A DNA stretch of 64,000 nucleotides from Bacillus swezeyi (GTDB lineage Bacteria; Bacillota; Bacilli; Bacillales; Bacillaceae). The notes below the pieces were generated by a model. The model was not told the origin of the DNA. It saw nothing but the letters and a program-made list of their open reading frames with translations, and did not search any database. Position 1 is the stretch's first letter; each line of letters starts with the position of its first letter. The stretch spans positions 58,433 through 122,432 of the forward strand of contig NZ_MRBK01000010.1 of the NCBI RefSeq assembly GCF_001969815.1, written 5' to 3'. A program made the position numbers and the translations under genes. Shown here piece after piece: positions 9,261 to 18,066 of the stretch.

Positions 9261-10742
9261 TTATTGTCCAAGCATTTGTAATAAGTATGCCGATTGTTCG
9301 TTCGCTTTTTGAATCGCTTTTTCCATCGCCGTGAATTTCGTATAGTAGCGATTTTCAACTTGTGTCAGACGGTCATTCATTGACAAAATATCAGATTCAA
9401 CAGTATTCAAATTTTTCCCGATAGAGAATTGATTGTTTGCCATAGTAGTATTTCCGGCTTTGTCTTCAATCTGCTTTTTCGTATCGGTTAAAACAGACTG
9501 GAGCCGTCTCATGATCCCTTTTTCATTATAATTTTCAGTGCTGCTTGTTCCCGCTAAAAAGAGATTTGCAACACTGTCAGGATCTTCTTTAATTTTCGCT
9601 TTCAGCTTTTCTTCGTTTATTTCTAAATGACCGCGCTTATTGTATGCGCTTGAAGTCGAAATTCCAAACTGGGTAAGCTGCAGCGATTCTCCATTTACAG
9701 ACACGTTGGAATAGAAATCTGTCCGCATTTGGTTGGTGGCACCGCTTAAAATCGTGTCGTTTCGGAGCAGTCCGCTTTTCGCTTTTTCTTCCCAAAGCTC
9801 AATCTGCTTTTCTGTCATATCTTCTTTTTGTTCGTCTGACAGCGGTGTGTAGTCCCGATATTTCTTCTCAACCAACTTTCCGTTGACCATATCGATCAGT
9901 TCATTGTACTGTGTGACAAAATCTTTGATCTTCTCGTAAATCCCGTCAACATCAGTGGATACGTCAATTGAAACAGGGCTTGTTGTCGTGTTTTTCAGCT
10001 GATATGTCACATTATTAACAGTAAAGTTGTTCGTTGTCTTCTCCATCTGCAGTCCGTTGATGACAACTTCCGCATTTTGTCCCTCTTGGCTGGCCGTTAA
10101 TTTGTTGTCGGCATCAAGCGCAAATCCGAGCTGGTCTGTCATAAAGCTTGCTGTCGCAGCATCATCAGCCTGAATACTGCCGCCCGCTCCAGTGGTTTTT
10201 GATGTTAAAGCGATGGTTTCCACATATTCAGTCCCATTGTAGATCTTATCTTTTATAGCTGATACGCCTAAACCCGATTTATTGATTTTAGAAACGATGT
10301 CATCCAGAGTATCTGTACTGCTGACACTGATTTCAACCTTTTTCGCAGTTGTCTCTCCAGGAGCTGTCACTTGAAAGGTTAATGTTTGATCGCTCCCTGT
10401 ATATCCTGAAATATCAGAAGATTTATAGGTAGCTGCGGTTGCCAATCTGTTGACTTGGATTGTGCTTGAAGCAGAGCTTGTCGTCGCTGTCGCTGTCACT
10501 GCGGATTCATCAGCGCTTACTACCTTTTTCGCGCCGTATGTACTCGGCCGAAGCATAAGATTGATTGATTCCTGCATCTCTTTGATTTTCGTATTGATTT
10601 CACGATAGCTGTCGCGCTGCCATTCCAAAAGCTGTTTCTTTTGCGTCAGCTTATCAAGCGGCACACGCTCTGTTTTCATTAATTTGCTGACAATGTCGTC
10701 AATATCCATTCCTGAAGCTAAACCAGATATTCTCATTACCAT
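9261..10742 (-). CDS. fliD: Flagellar filament cap protein FliD (HAP2)
   Basis: FliD forms the cap complex at the filament tip that folds flagellin subunits into place. The 493-aa protein has the N-terminal FliD signature ([19 protein letters not shown]) and a coiled-coil C-terminus (about 440-493, [20 protein letters not shown]). The variable middle carries the D2/D3 domains and is Ser/Thr-rich. I choose ATG 10742 ([11 protein letters not shown]) with AGGAG 11 bases upstream. An in-frame ATG-like start further upstream overlaps flaG and lacks family support. Exported by the flagellar type III system, so it has no Sec signal. Confidence 0.96.
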   Translation of the reverse strand: MVMRISGLASGMDIDDIVSKLMKTERVPLDKLTQKKQLLEWQRDSYREINTKIKEMQESINLMLRPSTYGAKKVVSADESAVTATATTSSASSTIQVNRLATAATYKSSDISGYTGSDQTLTFQVTAPGETTAKKVEISVSSTDTLDDIVSKINKSGLGVSAIKDKIYNGTEYVETIALTSKTTGAGGSIQADDAATASFMTDQLGFALDADNKLTASQEGQNAEVVINGLQMEKTTNNFTVNNVTYQLKNTTTSPVSIDVSTDVDGIYEKIKDFVTQYNELIDMVNGKLVEKKYRDYTPLSDEQKEDMTEKQIELWEEKAKSGLLRNDTILSGATNQMRTDFYSNVSVNGESLQLTQFGISTSSAYNKRGHLEINEEKLKAKIKEDPDSVANLFLAGTSSTENYNEKGIMRRLQSVLTDTKKQIEDKAGNTTMANNQFSIGKNLNTVESDILSMNDRLTQVENRYYTKFTAMEKAIQKANEQSAYLLQMLGQ

Positions 10743-10761
10743 ATCATGAAACACTCCTGTT

Positions 10762-11103
10762 CTACGTTGTTTTATCGACAATTAATCCCATAAACTCTGC
10801 CATCGCCGCATAAAAATCGAGCCACTCCTTAGGCGGGATCTCGCGGATGACTTCCTCTGTCTGATTATCTACTACTTGCACATAATATTCACCCAGTTTT
10901 TCATGAAGCTCAAACTGGAGATGGACTTGTGAAGGCTCCAATAGTTTGTTGGCCCCTTGCACCGTTTTTTCAAGCTCTGCAAATGAAAATTCAGCCGCCT
11001 GAACCTCCTGCACATGTTCTGAGCCTTCATGCTGCCTATTCATCATCTGCGTCCTGTAAGCATCAATAATAGGTTCTAAAGATGACAATCTTCCGATCGA
11101 CAA
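10762..11103 (-). CDS. flaG: FlaG-family flagellar protein (YvyC)
   Basis: This is a 113-aa FlaG-domain protein, usually linked with filament length or cap function and encoded before fliD. The conserved C-terminal half shows [20 protein letters not shown] followed by [19 protein letters not shown], diagnostic for FlaG. The start is a TTG at 11103 with AGGGGATG 8 bases upstream. No in-frame ATG fits better. First gene of the flaG-fliD-fliS-fliT operon. Confidence 0.92.
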   Translation of the reverse strand: MSIGRLSSLEPIIDAYRTQMMNRQHEGSEHVQEVQAAEFSFAELEKTVQGANKLLEPSQVHLQFELHEKLGEYYVQVVDNQTEEVIREIPPKEWLDFYAAMAEFMGLIVDKTT

Positions 11104-11137
11104 TTTTTAACATCCCCTATGCTATGATCTAAAATTT

Positions 11138-11164
11138 ATATCGGCTAAGGGGGAATGACATTAA
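11138..11164 (-). promoter_or_regulatory. Sigma-D promoter of the flaG-fliDST operon
   Basis: The minus strand has a perfect sigma-D -10 GCCGATAT (11145-11138), with TTAA (11164-11161) exactly 15 bases upstream in place of the consensus TAAA. It lies about 35 bases ahead of the flaG start. Confidence 0.75.
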
Positions 11165-11368
11165 ATATATTTATGGAAAAAAATAATCTATCCAAGAATA
11201 AGGGTTGTTGTATTACATTATTTTTAAAAGTTTTCAAAACAAAGATCATTTGCAGTATTACAGTAGCATTTTACATTAGAACTAATATAAAAAAAACACA
11301 CTATTTTATTAGTTAATTCCATATACCGTTTTTCGTTATTTATTCAAAAATTCACATCAGTGAGATGT

Positions 11369-11401
11369 TATAATTAAGACGATATTAAATTAAGAAAGGG
11401 G
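11369..11401 (+). promoter_or_regulatory. Possible promoter and ribosome site of the small secreted-protein gene
   Basis: The AT-rich gene-free region 11165-11408 ends with TATAAT (11369-11374) and a strong AAAGGGG (11395-11401) 7 bases before the ATG at 11409. No clear -35 is visible. Confidence 0.4.
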
Positions 11402-11408
11402 ATTAACG

Positions 11409-11792
11409 ATGAAAAAAATCTTTGTCTCATTGGCAATGGCCTTTCTATTGTCATTTAGTTTTTACTCTTCTTCAAAGGCAGCCGTTTTAGCACGAGTAGC
11501 GGTATACCCAGGTGAAGTTCGTCAAAGCGCTGATATTTTTCGAGGCGTTGGAGAAGGCGATTTCCGCTGCAAATTTTATTATGCAACACGCTTAGGCAGC
11601 GGCACTTGTTCTCTTTACGAAATAACCCCAGAAGGAAGAACCAAAATAGTTGCCTCTTCAAGCGTAGATTACTCGCTACAGCAAGAAATTCAAACGGTTT
11701 ATACCCATCCGGATAACCGCTATTACATAAAAGGAAAGAACTCTGCACTCAGTGGTACTAGAACTCTTATTATCAGTGAATTTTCTAATTGA
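11409..11792 (+). CDS. Small secreted protein of unknown function
   Basis: This 127-aa protein has a clear Sec signal peptide (MKKIFVSLAMAFLLSFSFYSSSKA, cleavage probably after AKAA-type residues near 24-25) and a mature domain of about 100 residues. The mature part contains a Cys pair (RCKFYYATRLGSGTCSLYEI) that could form a disulfide. I do not recognise the family. It is transcribed opposite to the flagellar genes and lies in AT-rich DNA between flaG and hag, which are neighbours in B. subtilis as I recall. An acquired gene is therefore plausible. A small terminator follows. Confidence 0.8.
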   Translation: MKKIFVSLAMAFLLSFSFYSSSKAAVLARVAVYPGEVRQSADIFRGVGEGDFRCKFYYATRLGSGTCSLYEITPEGRTKIVASSSVDYSLQQEIQTVYTHPDNRYYIKGKNSALSGTRTLIISEFSN

Positions 11793-11811
11793 TAGACATC
11801 TTATATTTGGG

Positions 11812-11842
11812 CACTCAAAGGATAACCGATTGAGTGTCTCTT
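11812..11842 (+). terminator. Probable terminator of the small secreted-protein gene
   Basis: CACTCAA (11812-11818) pairs with TTGAGTG (11830-11836), followed by TCTCTTTATAT. The stem is only 7 bp and the T-run is interrupted, so it is probably weak. Confidence 0.5.
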
Positions 11843-11967
11843 TATATATATCAAATATTGTACGCCTAACTCAGATATTACCCTTCTTTCATACATATGC
11901 TGTTCGTTCTAACAAATTCCCACCCCAAAAAGGTTAACTTAGACAGAAAATTTATTTAAATACAATA

Positions 11968-11999
11968 AAAAAGACCTTAGCAAAAGCCAAGGTCTTTTT
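11968..11999 (-). terminator. Intrinsic terminator of hag
   Basis: AAAAAGACCTT/AAGGTCTTTTT stem with a GC-capped inner loop, followed by T residues on the minus strand, 6 bases after the hag stop. Strong, as expected for a highly expressed gene. Confidence 0.9.
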
Positions 12000-12005
12000 A
12001 AGCAA

Positions 12006-12863
12006 TTAACGAAGCAATTGAAGCACGTTTTGCGGCTGTTGGTTCGCTTGAGCAAGCATCGCTTGAGAAGCTTGAGAAAGGATGTTGTTCTTCGTGAACT
12101 CACTCATTTCTTTCGCCATGTCAACGTCACGGATACGAGACTCAGCAGCTGTTAAGTTCTCACCAGAAGCCCCAAGGTTGTTGATTGTGTGCTCTAGACG
12201 GTTTTGTACCGCACCAAGCTTCGAACGTTGGTCTGATACTTTTTTAATAGCGTCGTTAACGGACTGTAATGCAGGATCGAATGTTGCTGCAGTTCCGTCA
12301 AATGTAGAAACATCAAGAGCGTTAACTCCAAGAGCAGTAGCGTCCATGCTGTCGATGTTGACTCTCATTTGTTGTGTAACGTTCGCTCCAATTTGGAATG
12401 TAAGGTCAGCAGTACCAGAAGCAAAGTCACCATTTAACAGTTTTTTACCGTTAAATTCTGTACGATCGGAAATACCGTTTGCGTTGGCTCCGCCACCGAT
12501 TTCTTCAATAAGTGAAGAAATTTCATCTTGGATAGCTGTAAGGTCTTCTCCTTGTTGCGTTCCTGTGTTTCCAGCTTGAACAACTAGTTCACGCATACGT
12601 TGAAGGATCGCATGAGTTTCAGTTAATGCACCCTCAGCCGTTTGAATAAGAGAGATACCGTCTTGAGCGTTTTTAGAAGCCATCTCTAAACCGCGGATTT
12701 GTCCTCTCATTTTTTCAGAGATTGCCAGACCAGAAGCGTCATCTCCAGCACGGTTGATACGAAGACCAGAAGAAAGTTTCTCCATGTTCTTTTGGCTTGA
12801 AGTGTTGTTTGCAGACAAACGGTTCAGCGTGTTAAGCGCCGCAATGTTGTGGTTGATTCTCAT
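12006..12863 (-). CDS. hag: Flagellin
   Basis: Hag is the filament subunit. The 285-aa sequence has both conserved flagellin ends: MRINHNIAALNTLNRLS at the N-terminus and SQASQAMLAQANQQPQNVLQLLR at the C-terminus. These form the D0/D1 coiled coil and carry the FliS/FliW binding surfaces. The surface-exposed middle is short, about 20 residues less than I recall for B. subtilis (304 aa). Exported through the flagellar apparatus, no signal peptide. Monocistronic from a sigma-D promoter, with a leader that carries a CsrA-type binding hairpin. Confidence 0.98.
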   Translation of the reverse strand: MRINHNIAALNTLNRLSANNTSSQKNMEKLSSGLRINRAGDDASGLAISEKMRGQIRGLEMASKNAQDGISLIQTAEGALTETHAILQRMRELVVQAGNTGTQQGEDLTAIQDEISSLIEEIGGGANANGISDRTEFNGKKLLNGDFASGTADLTFQIGANVTQQMRVNIDSMDATALGVNALDVSTFDGTAATFDPALQSVNDAIKKVSDQRSKLGAVQNRLEHTINNLGASGENLTAAESRIRDVDMAKEMSEFTKNNILSQASQAMLAQANQQPQNVLQLLR

Positions 12864-12870
12864 TGTGTGT

Positions 12871-12909
12871 TTCCTCCTTGAAATGTGTTTGATTGCACGT
12901 CCATGTGCA
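12871..12909 (-). promoter_or_regulatory. CsrA-binding leader of hag
   Basis: In the hag mRNA leader GCACATGGACGTGC (within 12909-12894) folds into a short stem presenting GGA in the loop, an almost ideal CsrA site. A second GGA lies in the Shine-Dalgarno AAGGAGGAAA (about 12880-12872). CsrA bound at both would block ribosome entry, the mechanism described for B. subtilis hag. csrA and its antagonist fliW lie immediately upstream. Confidence 0.75.
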
Positions 12910-12950
12910 TTTTTTGAAGCATTCAGGCTGTCCTTCCTGCTACATACTTA

Positions 12951-12977
12951 ATATCGGAATGGCCTTCAAATTGTTTA
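12951..12977 (-). promoter_or_regulatory. Sigma-D promoter of hag
   Basis: TAAA (12977-12974), a 15-base spacer and TCCGATAT (12958-12951) on the minus strand match the sigma-D consensus TAAA-N15-GCCGATAT. Confidence 0.85.
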
Positions 12978-12986
12978 GAGAAAACA

Positions 12987-13016
12987 TAAAAAAATCCTCA
13001 CTTTTTTTGTGAGGAT
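12987..13016 (-). terminator. Intrinsic terminator after csrA
   Basis: ATCCTCAC/GTGAGGAT (13016-13009 with 13001-12994) with a 7-base A-rich loop and a following T-run. It overlaps the csrA stop codon and isolates hag from the flgM-csrA transcript. Confidence 0.85.
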
Positions 13017-13222
13017 AGTTTCGCCAGCAGCTCACTTGAAATGGAAGCGGCCCGATTGTTTTCTTCCTGAATCGACAAATAGATTTCCTTGCGGTGAATA
13101 TCGATATGCTTTGGTGCCTCAATGCCGATTTTCACTTGGTCTCCGTCAACGGCAATGATTTTCACCTCGATGTCGTCTCCGATTTGAATCGCTTCATTGA
13201 GTTTGCGGGTTAAGACTAGCAT
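12998..13222 (-). CDS. csrA: Translational regulator CsrA
   Basis: CsrA is an RNA-binding dimer that represses hag translation until flagellin is being secreted. It is 74 aa, the B. subtilis length, with the conserved [20 protein letters not shown] start and the RNA-binding [10 protein letters not shown] near the C-terminus (the R-A-E-type segment with the conserved Arg). AGGAGG lies 6 bases before the ATG. It overlaps the end of fliW by 7 bases, so the antagonist and the regulator are translated together. Confidence 0.97.
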   Translation of the reverse strand: MLVLTRKLNEAIQIGDDIEVKIIAVDGDQVKIGIEAPKHIDIHRKEIYLSIQEENNRAASISSELLAKLSSQKK

Positions 13223-13647
13223 GCTCCCCCTCCTATCGGATGCTTCGTTTGATAAGGAGAGTCATGCAAAGTGACTTGTTTGGCCAGCATTTTTTTGCGG
13301 TTCACAACGATCGGCGCAATCAAATTAGCCGTTGATTTCTCAAATGGCTCTTCTATCGTTAAAATTGCCATCACTTCAACGTCTTCTGCGGATTCAATTT
13401 CCAGAAGCTCAACTGTCGTTTCATCGAGATCAAAGCCGTAATCTTTGAAGAAGATGAACGGACTTGCAACAATAAAGGCGAGCTCTTCCGTTTGCACCGA
13501 CTGAAGAACTATAAACGGAGAATCTTCCGACAGCGGCAGGATGACAAACTTCTTCTCATCTGTAAAACCGGGCAGACCGTTTTCAAAAACAATCATCTGC
13601 TCTTCTTGAATTTGCGTTTCACCATGATATTTCGTTTTAATGATCAT
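13216..13647 (-). CDS. fliW: Flagellar assembly factor FliW
   Basis: FliW binds either flagellin or CsrA. When Hag is exported, freed FliW sequesters CsrA and relieves repression of hag. The 143-aa protein has the FliW fold markers ([19 protein letters not shown] and [14 protein letters not shown]). AAGGATC precedes the ATG. It sits upstream of csrA with a 7-base overlap, as in other Bacillus. Confidence 0.96.
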   Translation of the reverse strand: MIIKTKYHGETQIQEEQMIVFENGLPGFTDEKKFVILPLSEDSPFIVLQSVQTEELAFIVASPFIFFKDYGFDLDETTVELLEIESAEDVEVMAILTIEEPFEKSTANLIAPIVVNRKKMLAKQVTLHDSPYQTKHPIGGGAC

Positions 13648-13668
13648 TGTTCACGATCCTTTGCTGTT

Positions 13669-14235
13669 TTACTTTTGTGTTGGATATTCCACATCTATTT
13701 TTACCTCTGGATATTGAAGCATGTCAACCTTCACACTGCCCGGCGTATATTCAACAATCGGTTTATTCGGCTTTACATCAATAACAGGTTTATGAGGTGT
13801 CACTTCAATATTCACTTTAGCTGGTTCATATGCGATTTTCACTCGATCAAAAGACGGAGTAAAATGAACACCGATTTGAATCGGCTCAGGCTCGCTGTTT
13901 CGCCTCGCCTGGTCTGCGATCGGATCGCCCTGGATTTCAATCCGCATCATTTCGTCCCCTTCTTCTGCCGTTCTCGCCACCCCGTCAAGCCAATCCTGAT
14001 AGCCTTGCTGGGCAGCTTCTTCAATTCTTTTGAAAACGTGTTTCCTGTCTAAGTCTTCCCAAGCTTTCGTCTGGTCAATCGTAAGCTTTGAAGGTGCGGT
14101 TGTGATCTCCAGTTCGGCTGGCGGCTGCTCAATATTCAAATCGGCATGCGGCTGTTCCATTTTCAAGTCCGGGGGCGTCGTTGTTAAACCGATGCGGCCA
14201 GGGATGTTTTGCATGATCAACCTCGGCATCTGCAT
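13669..14235 (-). CDS. yviE: YviE, DUF6470-family flagellar operon protein
   Basis: This 188-aa protein of unknown biochemical function is always found between flgL and fliW in Bacillus. The N-terminal third has a repeating PP.L.ieqp.A.l.I pattern (three copies between about 20 and 50), suggesting short beta strands. The C-terminal part is likewise beta-rich, with alternating V-I-V. No signal peptide. GGAGG lies 8 bases before the ATG. A terminator-like hairpin separates it from flgL. Confidence 0.9.
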   Translation of the reverse strand: MQMPRLIMQNIPGRIGLTTTPPDLKMEQPHADLNIEQPPAELEITTAPSKLTIDQTKAWEDLDRKHVFKRIEEAAQQGYQDWLDGVARTAEEGDEMMRIEIQGDPIADQARRNSEPEPIQIGVHFTPSFDRVKIAYEPAKVNIEVTPHKPVIDVKPNKPIVEYTPGSVKVDMLQYPEVKIDVEYPTQK

Positions 14236-14253
14236 GCTATGTACCTCCTTCTG

Positions 14254-14286
14254 TTGAAAAAAAGCAACTCCAATAGAGTCGCTTTT
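14254..14286 (-). terminator. Hairpin with T-run after flgL
   Basis: AAAAGCGACTC/GAGTTGCTTTT (14286-14276 with 14270-14260, one G-T pair) followed by T residues. It overlaps the flgL stop codon. Partial termination here would lower yviE-fliW-csrA relative to flgK-flgL. Confidence 0.75.
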
Positions 14287-15196
14287 ATCTTAAAAAGTCA
14301 ATTAATGTCGGCTGAACAATTTTCGCGTTTACGGAAAGCGCTGCTCTGTGAACGCTTTGCTGGGTAATAAAATCTGTAATGACTTTCTCAAGCTCAACAT
14401 CTTCGTTATCTGACAACACTTTTGTGGAAGTCTCTTCCTGCGCACTTAACCTTGTATTGATTAATTCAAGCCGGTTGTACCGCGCGCCTATATCAGACCG
14501 CTCTGCACTCATCTGTTCAGTGAATTGGTCAATATCTGCTAAAAGATCGTCCATGCCGTCCAGTGAACCCGAGTTCAAAGCAGATTCAAGGGAATTGAGC
14601 ATTTCAAAGACATTTTGCCCGCTGTCTGATTGTCCGCCGAAAGCTGAAATCGGATTGGCGTTCACCTTTAATGATGCATTAGGAGAAACATTAATGTTTA
14701 CGTCAGAAGCACTTGTATAGTTTTCAAAATTATACGTATAAGAGCCGTCCGCATTTTTCACGATCGGAGTGACATCTGAGTTCGTTCCATTGAAGAGGTA
14801 GCGTCCATTGACCTGCGCATTGGCAATTTGAATCAGCTGATCTTTTAATTGGCCGATTTCAACGCCGATCGCCTCCAGCTCTTCTTCGCCGTTTGTATCA
14901 TTTTGGGCCTTAACGGTCAGTTCCCTGACTTTCGCCATGACATCAATGCCTTCAGTAATATTTGTTTCCGTGTTTTCAAGCCATGTAAAAGCTTGCGAGG
15001 TATTGCTTTGATATTGCTTCACCTGTGACAATTGCGTATTGTATTTCAGACTTTTCATCGCGACAACCGGATCGTCTGACGCCTTTGTGATCTTTTTTCC
15101 CGATGAAATCTGTGATTGAAGATTATCCAGCTTTCCGTAGCTGGAATTGATGTATCGCAAAGAATTTTTTGCGATCATGCCTTGGGTTACCCGCAT
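14285..15196 (-). CDS. flgL: Flagellar hook-filament junction protein FlgL (HAP3)
   Basis: FlgL is the second junction protein between hook and filament. The 303-aa sequence is flagellin-like at both ends ([21 protein letters not shown]-terminal [19 protein letters not shown]), forming the D0/D1 helices, with a beta-rich middle (about 130-205). It lies 10 bases downstream of flgK, in the flgM-flgN-flgK-flgL operon. Exported by the flagellar system. Confidence 0.96.
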   Translation of the reverse strand: MRVTQGMIAKNSLRYINSSYGKLDNLQSQISSGKKITKASDDPVVAMKSLKYNTQLSQVKQYQSNTSQAFTWLENTETNITEGIDVMAKVRELTVKAQNDTNGEEELEAIGVEIGQLKDQLIQIANAQVNGRYLFNGTNSDVTPIVKNADGSYTYNFENYTSASDVNINVSPNASLKVNANPISAFGGQSDSGQNVFEMLNSLESALNSGSLDGMDDLLADIDQFTEQMSAERSDIGARYNRLELINTRLSAQEETSTKVLSDNEDVELEKVITDFITQQSVHRAALSVNAKIVQPTLIDFLR

Positions 15197-15206
15197 CGCT
15201 CATTAC

Positions 15207-16730
15207 CTACCTTCCTACGACTCCCATGCCGTTAATAATCTTATCAAGGATTTCGTCCTGCAGTGTGATCATTCGCGCCGCTGCATTATAAGCGTGCTGG
15301 AATTGAATCATGTTCGACATTTCTTCATCCAGCGAAACCGCGCTCACCGACTGCCGGTTCAATTCAGCTGTATTGAGAAGTGTTTCTGTATTTTTGGCCA
15401 GCCGGTTTACTTCCTGTGACTGCACGCCCATTTCCCCGATGATGCCCGCATAATAGTCTAAAACAGACGTTGTTTTTTCACCGATTTGAAACTTTTTCGT
15501 AAAGACCGCCGCCAGGTTTGTCGCATTTGAGTTGTCACTCGTCTCACCGTTCAGCGATGCGGCGATATTTTCCCCTTTCGATTCCATGATATCGTCGGCC
15601 ACTTTGATTTTTGCGGCGGCTCCTTTGGCAGGCTCAGCCTCTCCGCCGATAAACTCAAAGAACTCCCCTCCCGGATCGCCGGAATAGGTAAAACCATTTT
15701 GATGGACTGCGTTGAATTCTTTGGCGAAAGCGAGGGCCATTTCGTCAAGGTTGGCAAGCATTTCAGGATATGTACCCTTCTCTTCGCCATTAGACATGTA
15801 GCCGTAAGACTCGATTAATCCCAGCAAAGAACCTTTGCTGGTAAATGAATCTATGCCGATGTCCGTGCCGCCGATTGAAACGCTTGTCACAAGATCAGTG
15901 TCATTGTCGTAGTTGACTTTCACATCCGCAGTTGAGAAATTTGGTCCGTCAAGAATCTTGCCGAGTGACTGGCCATTGCTGTCAAGAATTTCGACGGAAG
16001 CAATTCCTTGAGCCGTCGCCAGCGAATTGCCGCCTGATTTATCGTAGCTGACTTTAATATTGACCATTGAAGACAGCTGATCAAGCAGCATATCCCGCTT
16101 ATCATACAAATCATTCGGCAAATAGCCGTTCGGCTCGACCTTAGCAATTTGGTCGTTCACACTGTTCAGCTGTGAAAGCACAGAATTAATCGACATGACG
16201 TCCTGTTCAATCTGATCCCCCAAATTGGTCTGGACGGTTGTCAATGATTCATGCAATTGATTAAATGTCTCGGCGACCGCCTTTCCTTTTTGGGCGACAA
16301 CCGACCGCGCGCTTGGTTCATGTGCATTATTCGTTAATTCCTGAATCGAATTCCAAAATGAGTTGAGAACACTGTTCAAGCCGCTGCCATTCAGCTCATT
16401 CATAATACCTTCCATTTGATGAAAAGCATCGACTTTCGCATTATAATAACCGCCCTTTGTGTTCTGCGTCCGGTATTGATAGTCGAGAAAGCTGTCCCTG
16501 ATTCGCTCAACAGATCCGACCTCGACGCCTGTCCCCATCTGTCCCGCAAGTCCGATAGAATTTCTTGATACCGTCGGATAAGGCGTTGTCGATTCAAATG
16601 TGACACGCTGCCTTGTATAGCCTTCCGTGTTGGCGTTTGAGATGTTGTTTGACGTGACGCTTAAAGCTGATTGCTGTGCGGACAATCCTCTTTTGGCGAT
16701 TTCCAGCCCTAAAAAAGTTGGATTTGTCAT
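15207..16730 (-). CDS. flgK: Flagellar hook-associated protein FlgK (HAP1)
   Basis: FlgK is the first hook-filament junction protein. The 507-aa protein has the N-terminal rod/hook family motif (MTNPTFLGLEIAKRGLSAQQ; SNNISNANTEGYTRQRV) and the C-terminal signature (SAVSLDEEMSNMIQFQHAYN) with the terminal coiled coil. I place the start at ATG 16730 because GGAG lies 8 bases upstream. The GTG at 16739 overlaps that ribosome site. It directly follows flgN. Confidence 0.96.
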   Translation of the reverse strand: MTNPTFLGLEIAKRGLSAQQSALSVTSNNISNANTEGYTRQRVTFESTTPYPTVSRNSIGLAGQMGTGVEVGSVERIRDSFLDYQYRTQNTKGGYYNAKVDAFHQMEGIMNELNGSGLNSVLNSFWNSIQELTNNAHEPSARSVVAQKGKAVAETFNQLHESLTTVQTNLGDQIEQDVMSINSVLSQLNSVNDQIAKVEPNGYLPNDLYDKRDMLLDQLSSMVNIKVSYDKSGGNSLATAQGIASVEILDSNGQSLGKILDGPNFSTADVKVNYDNDTDLVTSVSIGGTDIGIDSFTSKGSLLGLIESYGYMSNGEEKGTYPEMLANLDEMALAFAKEFNAVHQNGFTYSGDPGGEFFEFIGGEAEPAKGAAAKIKVADDIMESKGENIAASLNGETSDNSNATNLAAVFTKKFQIGEKTTSVLDYYAGIIGEMGVQSQEVNRLAKNTETLLNTAELNRQSVSAVSLDEEMSNMIQFQHAYNAAARMITLQDEILDKIINGMGVVGR

Positions 16731-16745
16731 CTTTTTCACTCCGTT

Positions 16746-17222
16746 CTATGCTTTTGAGTCGAATAAAGAAAGCCGTTTTGATCCTCCCAATTGGTTCGGC
16801 CGCGGCTCTTTTTCATAGTTCGTACCGCCTTCTTTCGGAAGAAGCATATCAAATGTGAGCGAGATGAATTGAAGCGACTGAAACGTCAGCTGCTTATTCA
16901 AGTCGTTCACGTCTTTTAAACGGATGAGAAGCTGCGAGAGCTTAGCGAACAGCTGCTCGAGCGTCTTTTTTTCACTGCCCCCAGCCTCGCTGATACATGT
17001 GCTGATGGTGACACCTGAACGGCCGAGGCAAGCCTCGGTTGCTTCAATGCGGGACTGCTCCGTTTGTTCAATCGCCTGCACATACTTTTGTTCTTTCGTC
17101 ACGATTTCTGAAAGTGCCTTTATTTCATTTGTCTTCAGCGCCTCCGTTTTTTGTTCGGAAAGCGCCAGCAGATGCTCATGCAGGACGCATAAGCGCTCCA
17201 GCTCTTCAATCACCCGTTTCAC
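16746..17222 (-). CDS. flgN: Flagellar export chaperone FlgN
   Basis: FlgN (YvyG) is the cytoplasmic chaperone for FlgK and FlgL. The 158-aa protein is almost wholly helical, with heptad-like Leu/Glu patterns (VIEELERLCVLHEHLLALSE; LFAKLSQLLIRLKDVNDLNK). The start is a GTG at 17222 with GGAGG about 12 bases upstream, a rather long spacing, so the precise start is not certain. It lies between flgM and flgK. Confidence 0.92.
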   Translation of the reverse strand: MKRVIEELERLCVLHEHLLALSEQKTEALKTNEIKALSEIVTKEQKYVQAIEQTEQSRIEATEACLGRSGVTISTCISEAGGSEKKTLEQLFAKLSQLLIRLKDVNDLNKQLTFQSLQFISLTFDMLLPKEGGTNYEKEPRPNQLGGSKRLSLFDSKA

Positions 17223-17242
17223 TGAAATGTCTTCCTCCTTCC

Positions 17243-17509
17243 TTACTGCTGCTTATAAAAATTGACCATTTTTTCAGCTATGCCTTTTCCGTCTATTTGG
17301 TATGCACCGTTTTCTACGGCTGCTTTAAGCTGAGCAATTTTTTCCTGGCGCTCCTTCATTAAATCAGGGCCTTTTTGCAGCTCTTTCGCCTTTGCAGAAA
17401 TTTCAACTTTATCTTCCTGCTGGGCTGCTGCCTGTGAAGTGACCGTTTGTTTTTCAAAGGATTTATGATAAGGATGAACAGATTGTGTTCCATATTGATT
17501 GATCTTCAT
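17243..17509 (-). CDS. flgM: Anti-sigma-D factor FlgM
   Basis: FlgM binds sigma-D in the cytoplasm and blocks late flagellar transcription until it is removed at hook completion. The 88-aa protein (B. subtilis length) begins MKINQYGTQSVHPYHKS. The C-terminal sigma-binding half shows KVEISAKAKELQKG and KIAQLKAAVENGAYQIDGKG. ATG 17509 has GAGAGG 6 bases upstream. An in-frame ATG at 17533 lacks family support. A sigma-D promoter lies just upstream, giving feedback. Confidence 0.95.
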   Translation of the reverse strand: MKINQYGTQSVHPYHKSFEKQTVTSQAAAQQEDKVEISAKAKELQKGPDLMKERQEKIAQLKAAVENGAYQIDGKGIAEKMVNFYKQQ

Positions 17510-17556
17510 GGGATTCCTCTCACTTTCCGTCATAGTTATCTATGATCATACTCATT

Positions 17557-17583
17557 TTATCGTCTGAGCTTCAAGTTAGTTTA
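17557..17583 (-). promoter_or_regulatory. Sigma-D promoter of the flgM operon
   Basis: TAAA (17583-17580), a 15-base spacer and GACGATAA (17564-17557) on the minus strand fit sigma-D. It lies between yvyF and flgM, about 48 bases from the flgM start. Confidence 0.75.
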
Positions 17584-17588
17584 GGAAA

Positions 17589-18008
17589 TCAATCATTTTT
17601 AGGCTGAAAGGTGTAGTACGTGCCTTTTGAACTATTCTTTCTCTCTTTTTCAAGCTGCTCCAATTGGTCTAATTGACTCATCTGCGATGCCAAATCCTCA
17701 TCACACGACTTGCAATACCGGCCTTCCCGAATGAGGGTGCCGCATCTTTCACAAGGATAGCCGAGATTCGGAAAATTAGAGATCTGGATTCGTTTCTGTC
17801 TGATAAATTTCAGAATCAGCTCTTCCTCAACTTCAGTTTTTTCTACAATTTGTATCATTGTAGACTGGCGGTTTTCCTGTTTCTTAAGAAATTTATAAAC
17901 CTTTTCAAATGAACGTTCTTCTTCTTTGAGGCATGAATGGCAAACGGTTTGAAAACTGCTTTTCATAAACAATGCATTACATCTTGGACAATTCGCCAAT
18001 TGATTCAT
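17589..18008 (-). CDS. yvyF: Flagellar operon zinc-finger protein YvyF
   Basis: This 139-aa protein is conserved in the comF-flgM operon. The N-terminal CPRCNALFMKS...CHSC and a second CERCGTLIREGRYCKSC (about 90-110) give two four-cysteine zinc-binding clusters, with a helical or winged-helix-like segment between (EVEEELILKFIRQKRI). It may be a transcription or assembly regulator, but the role is not established. The start has AGGGG upstream. It lies between comFC and flgM. Confidence 0.9.
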   Translation of the reverse strand: MNQLANCPRCNALFMKSSFQTVCHSCLKEEERSFEKVYKFLKKQENRQSTMIQIVEKTEVEEELILKFIRQKRIQISNFPNLGYPCERCGTLIREGRYCKSCDEDLASQMSQLDQLEQLEKERKNSSKGTYYTFQPKND

Positions 18009-18066
18009 AAACTTTGACCCCTATCCTTAAATTCTATTTTTTATATCGGCAGGGAAAAGAAATGAT

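Noticed and set aside
11752..11937. Small plus-strand open frame after the secreted-protein gene
   Set aside because: It overlaps the end of the preceding gene and its terminator, and lacks a ribosome site and any recognisable feature.
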